NCBI RefSeq assembly: GCF_000166275.1
Contig: NZ_CM001023.1
Location: 1,392,501-1,456,500 of the forward strand
DNA from: Algoriphagus machipongonensis
GTDB lineage: Bacteria; Bacteroidota; Bacteroidia; Cytophagales; Cyclobacteriaceae
DNA: 64,000 nucleotides
Direction: 5' to 3'
The notes below the pieces were generated by a model. The model saw only the letters and a program-made list of their open reading frames with translations. It made no database searches and was not told the origin of the DNA. The position numbers and the translations under genes were made by a program. Below, piece after piece: positions 43,902 to 52,448 of the stretch; position 1 is the stretch's first letter; every line of letters starts with the position of its first letter.

Positions 43902-45617
43902 TTAATTTGTGTTTGAAGAGATGGCTTTTTTCCGATCCGAAAAATACTTTTCAATTTCAGAAAGGCTCATGGAATTGAAGGTCATTTCTTTACCTAAACC
44001 ACCTTTTCTACCCACCAAAACGCCGTATTTCATATCTGCATAACCATCGATTTCATGGGCATCCGGATTGATGGAAAGTTTAACTCCCTGATCCAATGCA
44101 TAGCGAACCCATCTCCAATCTAAATCTAGTCTCCATGGATTAGCATTGATTTCAATTACCACATTGTTTTTAGCACAGGCATCTATGATTATTCGATGAT
44201 CTATAGGGTATCCTGCCCTTCTTAATAATAGTCTTCCTGTAGGATGACCAAGTATGGTTGTGTAAGGGTTTTCTATCGCTCTTAAAAGGCGGGTAGTTGC
44301 CTTTTTGATATCCATATTGAGGACAGAATGGATGGATGAAACAATGAAGTCAAAGCTTGCTAAAACTTCATCTGGATAATCTAGGCTTCCATCTGGCAAA
44401 ATATCGCTTTCAATTCCCTTAAAGATTTTGAATGGCGCCATTTCCTCGTTAAGGGAGTCGATTTCCCGGTGCTGCTTTTGTATTCGTTCCACTTCTAGTC
44501 CTCCGGCATAAAAAGCAGTTCTACTGTGATCCGAAATACCCAAGTATTCATATCCTAAATCCCGACAGGCTTCAGCCATTTGTCTTAAGCTATGCTTGCC
44601 ATCACTGTAGGTGGAGTGGTTATGAAGAATTCCTTTCAGGTCTTGATCTGTCAAAAGCTCGGGGATTTTCTTCTCTTTTGCCAAAGCAACTTCGCCGTAT
44701 CCTTCTCTCAGTTCGGCAGGGATAAATTGTAATTCATTGATTTGATAAAACTCCTTTTCCGAGCTAAAATTCTTTAATGCCAATCTATCTGAAATACTTC
44801 CCTTGTCATCGACTAGCTCAGCTAAATGCATTGGACTGGAGCTTAATGCGATTTTTCGACCAGCAAAATCCTTTTTGCTAGAGAAATGAACAGTGATTTG
44901 AAGATCTATGTCTTTTACTTTTCCTCTCCATGCAAAGGGGCCAGAAGCGCTCATATCCCAGTCTATAATCTCCCATTTCTTCAACTTTTCTTTTCCTCCA
45001 AAAAGGGACTCTAAACCGATCAGCCATTCTGCCTCAGCAATTATTTCCATTTGCCTAGCAAACTCTCCCACGATAGCAATTTCTGCATCAGGGTATAATC
45101 CTTTAAGTTCCTGACCTAATTTTTCTATGGTTTCTTCTATGTCTGCATAAAGCCATTTTCCAGCATTGGAGGCTTTAAACTCAAGGTTCTGGATAATGGT
45201 CTCTTGGGTTTTTGCCCCGAAGCCTTTAGTGTTTGCTACTTTGCCTGATTGACAGGCTTCCATCAACTCATGGGTACTTGTGATTCCCAGCTCCTCCCAA
45301 AGCAATTTCACTTTTTTAGGTCCAAGTCCTTTTATCTGTAGAATTTCCAGTATTCCTGTAGGAGTTTTTTCTAGCAATTCATCCAACAAGGGAAAGCTAT
45401 CAGTTTCTTTCAAAGCAATAATTGCTTCAAAAATGCTTTTTCCTATTCCTGGAATTTTTTGAAGTTCAGAATCAGATAAATCCATTAAGTCATCGTTTCC
45501 TCTATCCAAGGAATTTAATGCACTTTGGTAGCTTCTGACTTTAAATGAATTCTCCTCATGCAATTCCATTAGCTGGATGCAGAGTTTAAGTTTCTTCAGG
45601 ATGGTCTTGTGATCCAA
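43902..45617 (-). CDS. polX: PolX-family protein with intact PHP domain and altered polymerase site
   Basis: 571 residues. N-terminal 8-kDa-like helix-hairpin-helix regions (QKIPGIGKSIFEAI at 53-66 and LQIKGLGPKKVKLLWEELG at 93-111), a palm-like region at about 150-290, and a C-terminal PHP domain from 330. The PHP metal motifs are intact: HNHSTYSDG (332-340), ISDHSRTA, GIESDILPDG, SSIHS, ILGHPTGRL and NPDAH. The polymerase signature is not: GSxRR reads GEFAR (184-188), and the two catalytic aspartates of 'D-x-D' read Glu195-Ala-Glu197, while a later aspartate (VKDIDLQ, about 238) remains. Bacterial PolX fills gaps and its PHP domain acts as a 3'-5' exonuclease. This protein probably retains nuclease action with reduced or no polymerase activity. 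Confidence 0.87.
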   Translation of the reverse strand: MDHKTILKKLKLCIQLMELHEENSFKVRSYQSALNSLDRGNDDLMDLSDSELQKIPGIGKSIFEAIIALKETDSFPLLDELLEKTPTGILEILQIKGLGPKKVKLLWEELGITSTHELMEACQSGKVANTKGFGAKTQETIIQNLEFKASNAGKWLYADIEETIEKLGQELKGLYPDAEIAIVGEFARQMEIIAEAEWLIGLESLFGGKEKLKKWEIIDWDMSASGPFAWRGKVKDIDLQITVHFSSKKDFAGRKIALSSSPMHLAELVDDKGSISDRLALKNFSSEKEFYQINELQFIPAELREGYGEVALAKEKKIPELLTDQDLKGILHNHSTYSDGKHSLRQMAEACRDLGYEYLGISDHSRTAFYAGGLEVERIQKQHREIDSLNEEMAPFKIFKGIESDILPDGSLDYPDEVLASFDFIVSSIHSVLNMDIKKATTRLLRAIENPYTTILGHPTGRLLLRRAGYPIDHRIIIDACAKNNVVIEINANPWRLDLDWRWVRYALDQGVKLSINPDAHEIDGYADMKYGVLVGRKGGLGKEMTFNSMSLSEIEKYFSDRKKAISSNTN

Positions 45618-45720
45618 AATATTTTTATTTGTTTTTGACTAATGAGAGAATTGTCCCGACTTATAGTTTCAATTTAAAGGTCGAAACCTTAACTTAAATT
45701 TGAAATTTAATTCTGAAGAA

Positions 45721-46119
45721 ATGAATTATTGGATGGTAAAATCTGAGCCAGGGTCTTATTCTTGGGAAGATTTCAAAAAAGCGAAAGAGGATATTTGGGA
45801 TGGAGTCAGGAATTATCAGGCAAGAAATTTCCTCAAAGAAATGCAGTTGGGTGATAAAGTACTGTTTTATCATAGTGGAAAAGAAAAAGCAGTGGTAGGA
45901 GTGGCAGAAGTTTCAGAAGAGCACTTTCCAGATCCTACGGATGAAAAATGGGAAGCAGTAAAATTAAAAGTAAACAGTCAATTGAAGAATCCCGTTACTT
46001 TACATGAAATCAAAGCTGAAGATGCGCTTGCCGATATGTTGATGCTTCGACAAAGTCGCTTATCTGTAATGTCTATGGAAAAAACTGAATTTGATCTGAT
46101 TCTAAAGATGGGATCATGA
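45721..46119 (+). CDS. EVE domain protein
   Basis: 132 residues from the ATG at 45721. The in-frame ATG at 45700 lies within a -7-like TAAATTTG (45695-45702), so it is less likely. MNYWMVKSEPGSYSWEDFKK, IWDGVRNYQARNFLKEMQLG and VLFYHSG are the EVE signature, followed by PVTLHEIKAEDALADM. EVE domains of the PUA-like superfamily bind modified bases in DNA or RNA (such as 5-methylcytosine derivatives). No restriction gene is nearby. The stop overlaps the next gene's ATG (ATGA), so the two are translated together. Confidence 0.9.
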   Translation: MNYWMVKSEPGSYSWEDFKKAKEDIWDGVRNYQARNFLKEMQLGDKVLFYHSGKEKAVVGVAEVSEEHFPDPTDEKWEAVKLKVNSQLKNPVTLHEIKAEDALADMLMLRQSRLSVMSMEKTEFDLILKMGS

Positions 46120-47738
46120 AGCCAATTTTCACAATCACCTTATTTATCCTTGTCAATTTTTCACTGCTAGCCCAAGTGAAATTTATTGAAAGGTTTGAAG
46201 TTCCTTCTGAATTCTACCAATCAAATTTTGAGATTGCTAGATCTGATGATGGGATTATTGCCTTTAGGACGATTCCGGAAAAGGGGCTCAACTCTAGAAG
46301 GAAGTTACAGTACTTTACTACCAACACTTCTCTTGATTCTACTGACCTAATAGAATTTCCTGTTAAAGAAGGCTTCGATATTTTAGGATATGACCTAGAC
46401 GACAACTTTTTGTTTCTATTATTTCAAAAAGGTAGTAGTTACAACGCAGATAAATACATTTTCAAGATCGATCTTGATACTAAAAGGGGGCTTGAGTTTG
46501 ATGCCAATAACCTCTTAGACATGCAGCTAATCGAATTTTTGGTTGAGGACGATAAAGCTATCTTTTTAGGGTCTACTGATAAAAATCCAGCGCTTCAGAT
46601 TTTAGATTTAAAAACTTCTTCTGTTCATACAGTACAAGGAATTTATAATCCATCCACTCAAATTCTTCAATTGAGAAAAGTGCCTGAATACAAAGAAATA
46701 GAGTTAGTGATCAGTAAAGAATACAATCGGAGAAGCAAAGAGATTTTAATCAATACCTATGATTTGGAAGGAAACTTAATGCGCGAAGTTAAGGTGCAGG
46801 ACTTTGCTCAGAAAGACCAAGAAATCATGGATGCATTGCTTCTTCCTATCAATAATTACCAGCAGTCAATGATAGGTGCTTTTGGGATTGAAAGAAGAAG
46901 CCTCTACCAAGGTATGTATGTCATGGATATTAATGAGTTTGGCGAGTATGGAGTCAAGCTCTATACTTTAGAAGATTTTCCAAACTTCTATAATTATTTA
47001 GAGGACAAGCAGAAGCAAAAAAAGCAAGAAGAGATTTTAAAAGACATAGAAAAAGGAAAAGAACTCAATATTTCTAATATCTATTCTATCCGGGATGTTT
47101 ATACCACTCCGGAAGCCTATTATGTTTATTTTGATCACTATAATATCGTCAATGCCAGGGGGAGTACGAGACCAGGAGCCTATTCTCCTTCCAGTATGTA
47201 TCGTTATGATCGAACCCGAAGAATGGGATATACACCCTATTTTTCAGATCCTTTTTACCAATCAACCCTTCCTAATAACGGCTCCTATCAAGTAACCACA
47301 GAATTTCACTATATCTCTTCTCATTTTGCTAAAATAGCGAAGGCAGGAAATGTGATATGGGATAACTCTAGTTCTTACGGAGATTTTGTAACGACTTATT
47401 CAGATCCTTTTGGAGAAATGGCAGTTGTTGGAGAGGATGTGTATCACATGTATGTTGAAAATCTCGATATCGTTGCCAGTTATTTTAAAAATGGTGAGAA
47501 AATTTTTGAAAACCAGTATTTTGAAATTGAGTTAATCGATGAAGAAGAAAGAATAAGAGATACCGATGTGGAGAGTCTCCGATTGTTTCATTGGTACGAT
47601 AGGTACTTCTTACTTAGTGGCATGCAGAAGATTCGATTCTTATCTGAAGATGGTAAAGAAGAGGTCAGAGAGGTGTTCTTTGTAAGTAAAATTTTAATTG
47701 ATGGAGATTTGTACCAGCCTGAAGAAGCTCAGGACTAG
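46116..47738 (+). CDS. Exported protein of unknown function
   Basis: 540 residues with a signal peptide (IFTITLFILVNFSLLAQ). The mature part is rich in beta strands, Tyr and Asp, with blade-like repeats (YDLDDNFLFLLFQKGSSYNA, VEDDKAIFLGSTDKNPALQI) that would fit a beta-propeller, and a Lys/Glu-rich helix (DKQKQKKQEEILKDIEKGKE) near residue 295. A Tyr/Arg-rich stretch follows (RYDRTRRMGYTPYFSDPFYQ). I recognise no family. It overlaps the EVE gene by four bases and is followed after 34 bases by pyrR, but a functional link is not implied. Confidence 0.75.
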   Translation: MKPIFTITLFILVNFSLLAQVKFIERFEVPSEFYQSNFEIARSDDGIIAFRTIPEKGLNSRRKLQYFTTNTSLDSTDLIEFPVKEGFDILGYDLDDNFLFLLFQKGSSYNADKYIFKIDLDTKRGLEFDANNLLDMQLIEFLVEDDKAIFLGSTDKNPALQILDLKTSSVHTVQGIYNPSTQILQLRKVPEYKEIELVISKEYNRRSKEILINTYDLEGNLMREVKVQDFAQKDQEIMDALLLPINNYQQSMIGAFGIERRSLYQGMYVMDINEFGEYGVKLYTLEDFPNFYNYLEDKQKQKKQEEILKDIEKGKELNISNIYSIRDVYTTPEAYYVYFDHYNIVNARGSTRPGAYSPSSMYRYDRTRRMGYTPYFSDPFYQSTLPNNGSYQVTTEFHYISSHFAKIAKAGNVIWDNSSSYGDFVTTYSDPFGEMAVVGEDVYHMYVENLDIVASYFKNGEKIFENQYFEIELIDEEERIRDTDVESLRLFHWYDRYFLLSGMQKIRFLSEDGKEEVREVFFVSKILIDGDLYQPEEAQD

Positions 47739-47772
47739 AAATTCTTTCTATATTTACCCCCAAATCTAACCC

Positions 47773-48321
47773 ATGCAAAAACGGCTAGTCTTAGACGAAA
47801 AACAAATTGCAATCACCCTCAGGAGATTTTGCCATCAGCTGATCGAAAATCATGATGATTTCGAAAATACTGTGCTTTTGGGACTCCAGCCTAGAGGTAC
47901 TTTGGTAGTTGACAAAATCGTAGAATTGTTAGAGGAGATTTCCGGAGTTACCGTACCTTCTGGCTACCTAGATGCTACTTTCCATAGAGATGATTTCAGA
48001 AGGAGAGATCTTCCATTAACTGCAAATGAGACGAAAATCAACTTTTTAGTAGAAGGTAAAAAGGTGGTTTTGGTTGATGATGTGCTTTATAAAGGCCGCT
48101 CTGTCCGGGCTGCAATGGATGCTATGATCGCATTTGGGAGACCCCAGAAAGTAGAGTTAATGGTCTTGGTGGACAGGAAACTCACTCGGGATTATCCAAT
48201 TATGCCTGATTATTTTGGCGTTAGAATCAATACATTAGAGAGTCAATATGTGGTCGTGGAATGGAAAGAGAAAGGACACGAGGAAGACGCAATTTGGATC
48301 ACCGAGAAAGATAAAAGTTAA
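47773..48321 (+). CDS. pyrR: Bifunctional pyrimidine regulatory protein/uracil phosphoribosyltransferase PyrR
   Basis: 182 residues. The PRPP-binding loop is KVVLVDDVLYKGRSVRAAMD (two Asp before the Thr/Lys loop; 'YKGRS' as in PyrR rather than Upp). LLGLQPRGTLVVDKIV and SGYLDATFHRDDFRRRDLPL are PyrR signatures. In Bacillus it binds pyr mRNA and attenuates transcription; many homologues also have weak UPRTase activity. pyrB begins three bases after its stop. I found no attenuator-like hairpin in the short upstream gap, so control here may differ. Confidence 0.92.
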   Translation: MQKRLVLDEKQIAITLRRFCHQLIENHDDFENTVLLGLQPRGTLVVDKIVELLEEISGVTVPSGYLDATFHRDDFRRRDLPLTANETKINFLVEGKKVVLVDDVLYKGRSVRAAMDAMIAFGRPQKVELMVLVDRKLTRDYPIMPDYFGVRINTLESQYVVVEWKEKGHEEDAIWITEKDKS

Positions 48322-48323
48322 CC

Positions 48324-49250
48324 ATGTCTCAACTCAGCACAAGACATCTGCTAGGCATCAAAAACATCTCTGAAGATGATGTTCAGTTGATATTACAAAC
48401 GGCAGCGAATTTTAAAGAAGTTATCAACCGTCCGATTAAGAAAGTACCTTCTCTTAGAGATATCACGATCGCCAATGTGTTTTTTGAAAACTCTACTCGG
48501 ACTAGGCTATCATTTGAACTTGCAGAAAAGAGACTTTCTGCAGATGTAGTAAATTTTTCTTCCGGGAATAGTTCCGTTAAAAAAGGAGAAACCCTGGTAG
48601 ATACAGTAAACAATATTCTTTCCATGAAAGTGGATATGGTGGTCATGAGACATTCCAGTCCCGGAGCACCCCATTTTTTAAGTAGAAATGTTTCTGCGAA
48701 TATTGTAAATGCGGGTGACGGAACTCACGAGCACCCTACCCAAGCCTTGTTGGATTCATTTTCCATCAAAGAGAAGCTGGGAGATGTTGCAGGAAAAAAA
48801 GTAGCGATTATTGGTGATATCCTACACTCCAGAGTAGCGCTTTCCAATATTTTCTGCCTACAAAAATTAGGGGCCGAAGTGATGGTGTGTGGACCAATTA
48901 CCTTGCTGCCAAAGCATATAGCTAGCCTTGGTGTGAAAGTAGAACTGGACGTTCGAAAGGCTCTCCAATGGTGTGATGTGGCAAACGTATTGAGAATTCA
49001 ATTAGAGCGTCAGCAAATCAAATATTTCCCTAGCCTTCGAGAATATTCCCTCTATTATGGCATCAATAGAAAAATGCTCGAAGAATTGGATAAAGAGATT
49101 GTAATTATGCATCCGGGGCCTATCAACAGAGGCGTTGAATTGAGCTCTGATGTGGCAGACTCCGAACATGCAATTATTTTAGAGCAAGTTCAAAATGGTG
49201 TGGCAGTGCGAATGGCAGTGCTTTACCTTCTTGCTGGCGCAAAGGGTTAA
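48324..49250 (+). CDS. pyrB: Aspartate carbamoyltransferase catalytic subunit PyrB
   Basis: 308 residues, standard length. Carbamoyl-phosphate motif FFENSTRTRLSFELAEKRLS (48-67 region), HPTQALLDSFSIKEKL, and the aspartate-binding VLRIQLERQ and HPGPINRGVELSSDVADS. The enzyme makes N-carbamoyl-aspartate, the committed step of pyrimidine synthesis. No pyrI gene follows, so it is the unregulated type or relies on PyrR. Co-transcribed with pyrR. Confidence 0.95.
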   Translation: MSQLSTRHLLGIKNISEDDVQLILQTAANFKEVINRPIKKVPSLRDITIANVFFENSTRTRLSFELAEKRLSADVVNFSSGNSSVKKGETLVDTVNNILSMKVDMVVMRHSSPGAPHFLSRNVSANIVNAGDGTHEHPTQALLDSFSIKEKLGDVAGKKVAIIGDILHSRVALSNIFCLQKLGAEVMVCGPITLLPKHIASLGVKVELDVRKALQWCDVANVLRIQLERQQIKYFPSLREYSLYYGINRKMLEELDKEIVIMHPGPINRGVELSSDVADSEHAIILEQVQNGVAVRMAVLYLLAGAKG

Positions 49251-49296
49251 ATTAAAGATTGATCAAATTGCATTTAGAGGAAATCTATTGGCTTCC

Positions 49297-49914
49297 TTAA
49301 TTCCAAAGGGAATTCCATCGACCTCCCCCAACGTAAAAACCGAGGGTAAAACCAAAATACTGGTTAATGGCCTCGCCAATAACGTCTCCTGAAGCATTTT
49401 GTAGATTGCTGTTGGGGACAAAATTGTATTCTGCACCTAATCTGAATTTACCAAGCTCTAAGCCCGCTCTTACCATAGGAGCCCATTTGAAGTCAGCTGC
49501 TAAGTCCCCAAAGTTATCCGGATCATCAAAGTCTCCACTATTTACCTCAATACTACTCAATGCAAAATAACCAAAACCAGCTCCAATAAATGGCGCTAAT
49601 TGGTTTTTTCCTTTATTGAAATAATAGTCAAAAGTCCCTGTTACTGAGAAGTTACCAGAAATTTCACCCTCATAATCATCAGCGATATCATAGTAGGTAA
49701 CATCTTTTGCGAGTGCTGCTACTCCAAACCTTAACCCAACATTCATATTGTCTTTTAAATTGATCTTGGGCTCGATATTTACTAATGCACCGATTCCCCC
49801 ATCTTTAGGGATGGCAGGACCTAAATCCATTCCTATTCTGAATCTCCCTTCTTGTTGGGAAAAAGCAAAAGGAATACAAGCGATGATGAGAAGTAGTGTG
49901 AGGATCTTTTTCAT
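49297..49914 (-). CDS. Outer-membrane beta-barrel protein
   Basis: 205 residues from the ATG at 49914 (an earlier ATG at 49959 puts 15 residues before the signal peptide). Signal peptide ILTLLLIIACIPFAFSQQ, then alternating strands with Gly/aromatic turns (RFRIGMDLGPAIPKDGGIGA, TGTFDYYFNKGKNQLAPFIG, GAGFGYFALSSIEV, FRLGAEYNFVPNS). This is the OmpW/porin-like 8-strand barrel fold widespread in Bacteroidota. Function unknown. Divergent from the ABC transporter genes. Confidence 0.82.
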   Translation of the reverse strand: MKKILTLLLIIACIPFAFSQQEGRFRIGMDLGPAIPKDGGIGALVNIEPKINLKDNMNVGLRFGVAALAKDVTYYDIADDYEGEISGNFSVTGTFDYYFNKGKNQLAPFIGAGFGYFALSSIEVNSGDFDDPDNFGDLAADFKWAPMVRAGLELGKFRLGAEYNFVPNSNLQNASGDVIGEAINQYFGFTLGFYVGGGRWNSLWN

Positions 49915-50011
49915 GGAAATGCAGTTTTTGTGAATTTCGGAATACAAAAAAGGTTTCAAATCTTAGAATTCCTAAGACACAGGATGTAGTTTTAGGTTCA
50001 AATATAAAAAT

Positions 50012-50728
50012 ATGCTGATAGTCAACAATCTTGTCAAAAAGTACGGGAAGCAAAATGCGGTAGATGACATTTCATTTGAGCTAAAAGGAGGAGAGGTTGT
50101 TGGTTTATTAGGCCCCAATGGAGCTGGGAAAAGTACCACGATGAAGTGCATTGTTGGACTGCTAAGAAAAAGCTCTGGTGAGATCACTATAGGCGATCAT
50201 CATCATTTATCATTGGAGGCAAAAAAGATGTTTAGCTACATCCCCGAAACCCCTTATGTGTATGATATGTTGACGGTTTGGGAGCATTTTCAGTTTGTTG
50301 CTCAGGCTTACCATGTGGAGGATTGGAAAGAAAAAGCAACTGAACTAATGGAGCTTTTCGAGCTTGATGATAAGAAAGATAAATTGGGGAGAGATTTGTC
50401 CAAAGGGATGAGACAAAAAGTCTCCATTTGTTGTGCTTTAATACCAGATCCGCAAGTATTGTTTTTTGATGAGCCTATGATTGGTTTGGATCCTAAGGCA
50501 ATAAAGAACACTCGTCAAATATTTAGGAAATTAAAGGAAGAAGGAAAGACCATATTAGTAAGTACCCACTTGATCGATAGTGTAGAGTCCATTGCTGACA
50601 GAATTATGATTCTTAAAAACGGAAAAATTCTAGGTAATGACACCATTTCCAATTTGAAAAAACAGTTTGTTCAGGAGGAAGGAAGTACTTTGGAAGACTT
50701 ATTTTTAGAATTGACCAAAGATGAATGA
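50012..50728 (+). CDS. ABC transporter ATP-binding protein
   Basis: 238 residues. Walker A GLLGPNGAGKSTTMKCIVGL, signature DLSKGMRQKVSICCALIPDP (LSKGM in place of LSGGQ), Walker B QVLFFDEPMIGLDP, H-loop LVSTHLID. The layout and the 'SKGM' signature are of the ABC-2 type exporter class. The last eight bases overlap the permease start, so the two are coupled. Substrate unknown. Confidence 0.9.
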   Translation: MLIVNNLVKKYGKQNAVDDISFELKGGEVVGLLGPNGAGKSTTMKCIVGLLRKSSGEITIGDHHHLSLEAKKMFSYIPETPYVYDMLTVWEHFQFVAQAYHVEDWKEKATELMELFELDDKKDKLGRDLSKGMRQKVSICCALIPDPQVLFFDEPMIGLDPKAIKNTRQIFRKLKEEGKTILVSTHLIDSVESIADRIMILKNGKILGNDTISNLKKQFVQEEGSTLEDLFLELTKDE

Positions 50729-52349
50729 AATCCGCTTACTCTTAAGGAAAGACTTACTCATACTGGTCAACAACCTTAAGTTAATTCTTAGAAATCCGCT
50801 TCGACTGCTTCCCTATGCTGGCCTTTTGGCTTATTTCTTTTTCATCTATACGATGAGAATGAGAAATAGGGAAGATCAGCCACTTCAGTCTCCTGATTTA
50901 GAGGGTTTGCCATCAGTGGATTTTGCGATGCAGAATCTGATTGGTGGGTTCACCTTATTGGCCTTGATTTTCTTTATATACCAACTCTACCGAGCCACAA
51001 AAAGTAATGTGAGTTTTTTTAAAATGGCAGATGTGAATTTGCTATTTACAGCTCCAGTTAAACCTGAGAATATCCTGATTTACTATATGGCCAGGTCTTT
51101 TCTACCTGCCTTAGGTGGGAGCATTCTGTTTATTATATACGGAGCAGGTCAAGTAGCTGATAAACTTGAGTTGACAGCGGTAAACATCACTTTTCTGATG
51201 CTAGGCTTTGCTCTTTTCTTTTTTATGGTTTCCCCGCTGAGATTTTTGATCTATACACTTCATACAAAATATGGTGTGATGTCTTATATCAAAAATGGTA
51301 TAGTGATTCTTGGTGGAACATTGACCTTGATGATTGTGATCCCAGGATTGCTTGCAGAGAAATTTTGGATGGGAATGTTCAGCTGGATAAGTTCTCCTTG
51401 GTTTGATTTTTTTCCAATTGTAGGATGGAGTAGGGGGATTATGACCTATGTAGGACATCAAAACATCATCCTATCATTAGGTTTTCTCTGTTTATATGGA
51501 TTGGCCTATTTTTCTGTCGTGAAGTTGGTTATTTATTTTTCTGGCTATTACTACGAGGATGTGCTAGAGGCCACTAAGAGCAATGAAGAGAAGCTTGAAA
51601 AAGTAAGAGGAAAGAAGCATGCTTCAGAGAGCAACTTTAATCTGAATTCAAAAAAGAAATTGGATTTGGCTAATTTCGGATTTGGAGCGAAAGCATTTTA
51701 CTGGAGAAATTATGTGCATTCTAGCAGGCAGGATTTTCATCCGATTTTTGGTATTTATTCCATGATTATGGCTGGGATAGGGATTGTTTTTTCGATCCTA
51801 TCCCATTTTGATTGGTTCTCACACATTGTCTTTTATGTGTACATGATGATTTTGTTTGTTTTTTATTTCCTAGCGGGAATAGGAAGGGCTTCCGTGGGAG
51901 ACTTAAAGAAACCCTATTTTATCTTAGTCCCTGCTACATGGGGAGCCAAGTTCTTTAATATTATCAAGCTCGATTTAGTGCAGATTTTGACTTTCTCGGC
52001 TATCATGATTATTCCGTCGGTATTTATTGCTGGACTAAACTGGGCTTTAATTCCTTTGTTTTTACTAGGAATGTTTGGCTTTTATTTAACAGGTTTTGCG
52101 ATCAATGTGATCCCTCAGGTAGCTTTGGAAGAAAGCTGGGATAGGTTTTTAATCAAACCTTTACTCATTGGTGGAATCTTCATTTTTGGAATTATTCCTT
52201 CTGGAGTGGCTGCTCTAATTGTCTTTATTTTAACCAAGCAATTTGTCTTTGGCTTATTGACATTGGTTCTGGGAATTGGTTTTGTTACCGCCATCTTAAT
52301 GCACGTGACGCTTGATGTGATCAAAAGAGTTGAGTTCAAGGAAGTATAG
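50721..52349 (+). CDS. ABC exporter permease
   Basis: 542 residues with about 12 membrane helices (LRLLPYAGLLAYFFFIYTM, GGFTLLALIFFIYQLYRATK, FLMLGFALFFFMVSPLRFLI and later pairs), and a charged cytoplasmic region near residues 280-310 (SNEEKLEKVRGKKHASESNF). This is the 'putative ABC exporter' layout found beside such ATPases. It overlaps the ATPase gene by eight bases. Nothing nearby points to a substrate. Confidence 0.85.
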   Translation: MNEIRLLLRKDLLILVNNLKLILRNPLRLLPYAGLLAYFFFIYTMRMRNREDQPLQSPDLEGLPSVDFAMQNLIGGFTLLALIFFIYQLYRATKSNVSFFKMADVNLLFTAPVKPENILIYYMARSFLPALGGSILFIIYGAGQVADKLELTAVNITFLMLGFALFFFMVSPLRFLIYTLHTKYGVMSYIKNGIVILGGTLTLMIVIPGLLAEKFWMGMFSWISSPWFDFFPIVGWSRGIMTYVGHQNIILSLGFLCLYGLAYFSVVKLVIYFSGYYYEDVLEATKSNEEKLEKVRGKKHASESNFNLNSKKKLDLANFGFGAKAFYWRNYVHSSRQDFHPIFGIYSMIMAGIGIVFSILSHFDWFSHIVFYVYMMILFVFYFLAGIGRASVGDLKKPYFILVPATWGAKFFNIIKLDLVQILTFSAIMIIPSVFIAGLNWALIPLFLLGMFGFYLTGFAINVIPQVALEESWDRFLIKPLLIGGIFIFGIIPSGVAALIVFILTKQFVFGLLTLVLGIGFVTAILMHVTLDVIKRVEFKEV

Positions 52350-52448
52350 TCAAGCACTTGGTTTTCGAAGTAATTTTCATTTGATTTTGTATATAAACTC
52401 GACAGGCCAATAAATTCCTGTATTTTTGAACTCCAAATATGACCGACT

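Noticed and set aside
47739..47772. Possible PyrR-type attenuator before pyrR
   Set aside because: The gap is 34 bases and has no anti-terminator or terminator stem.
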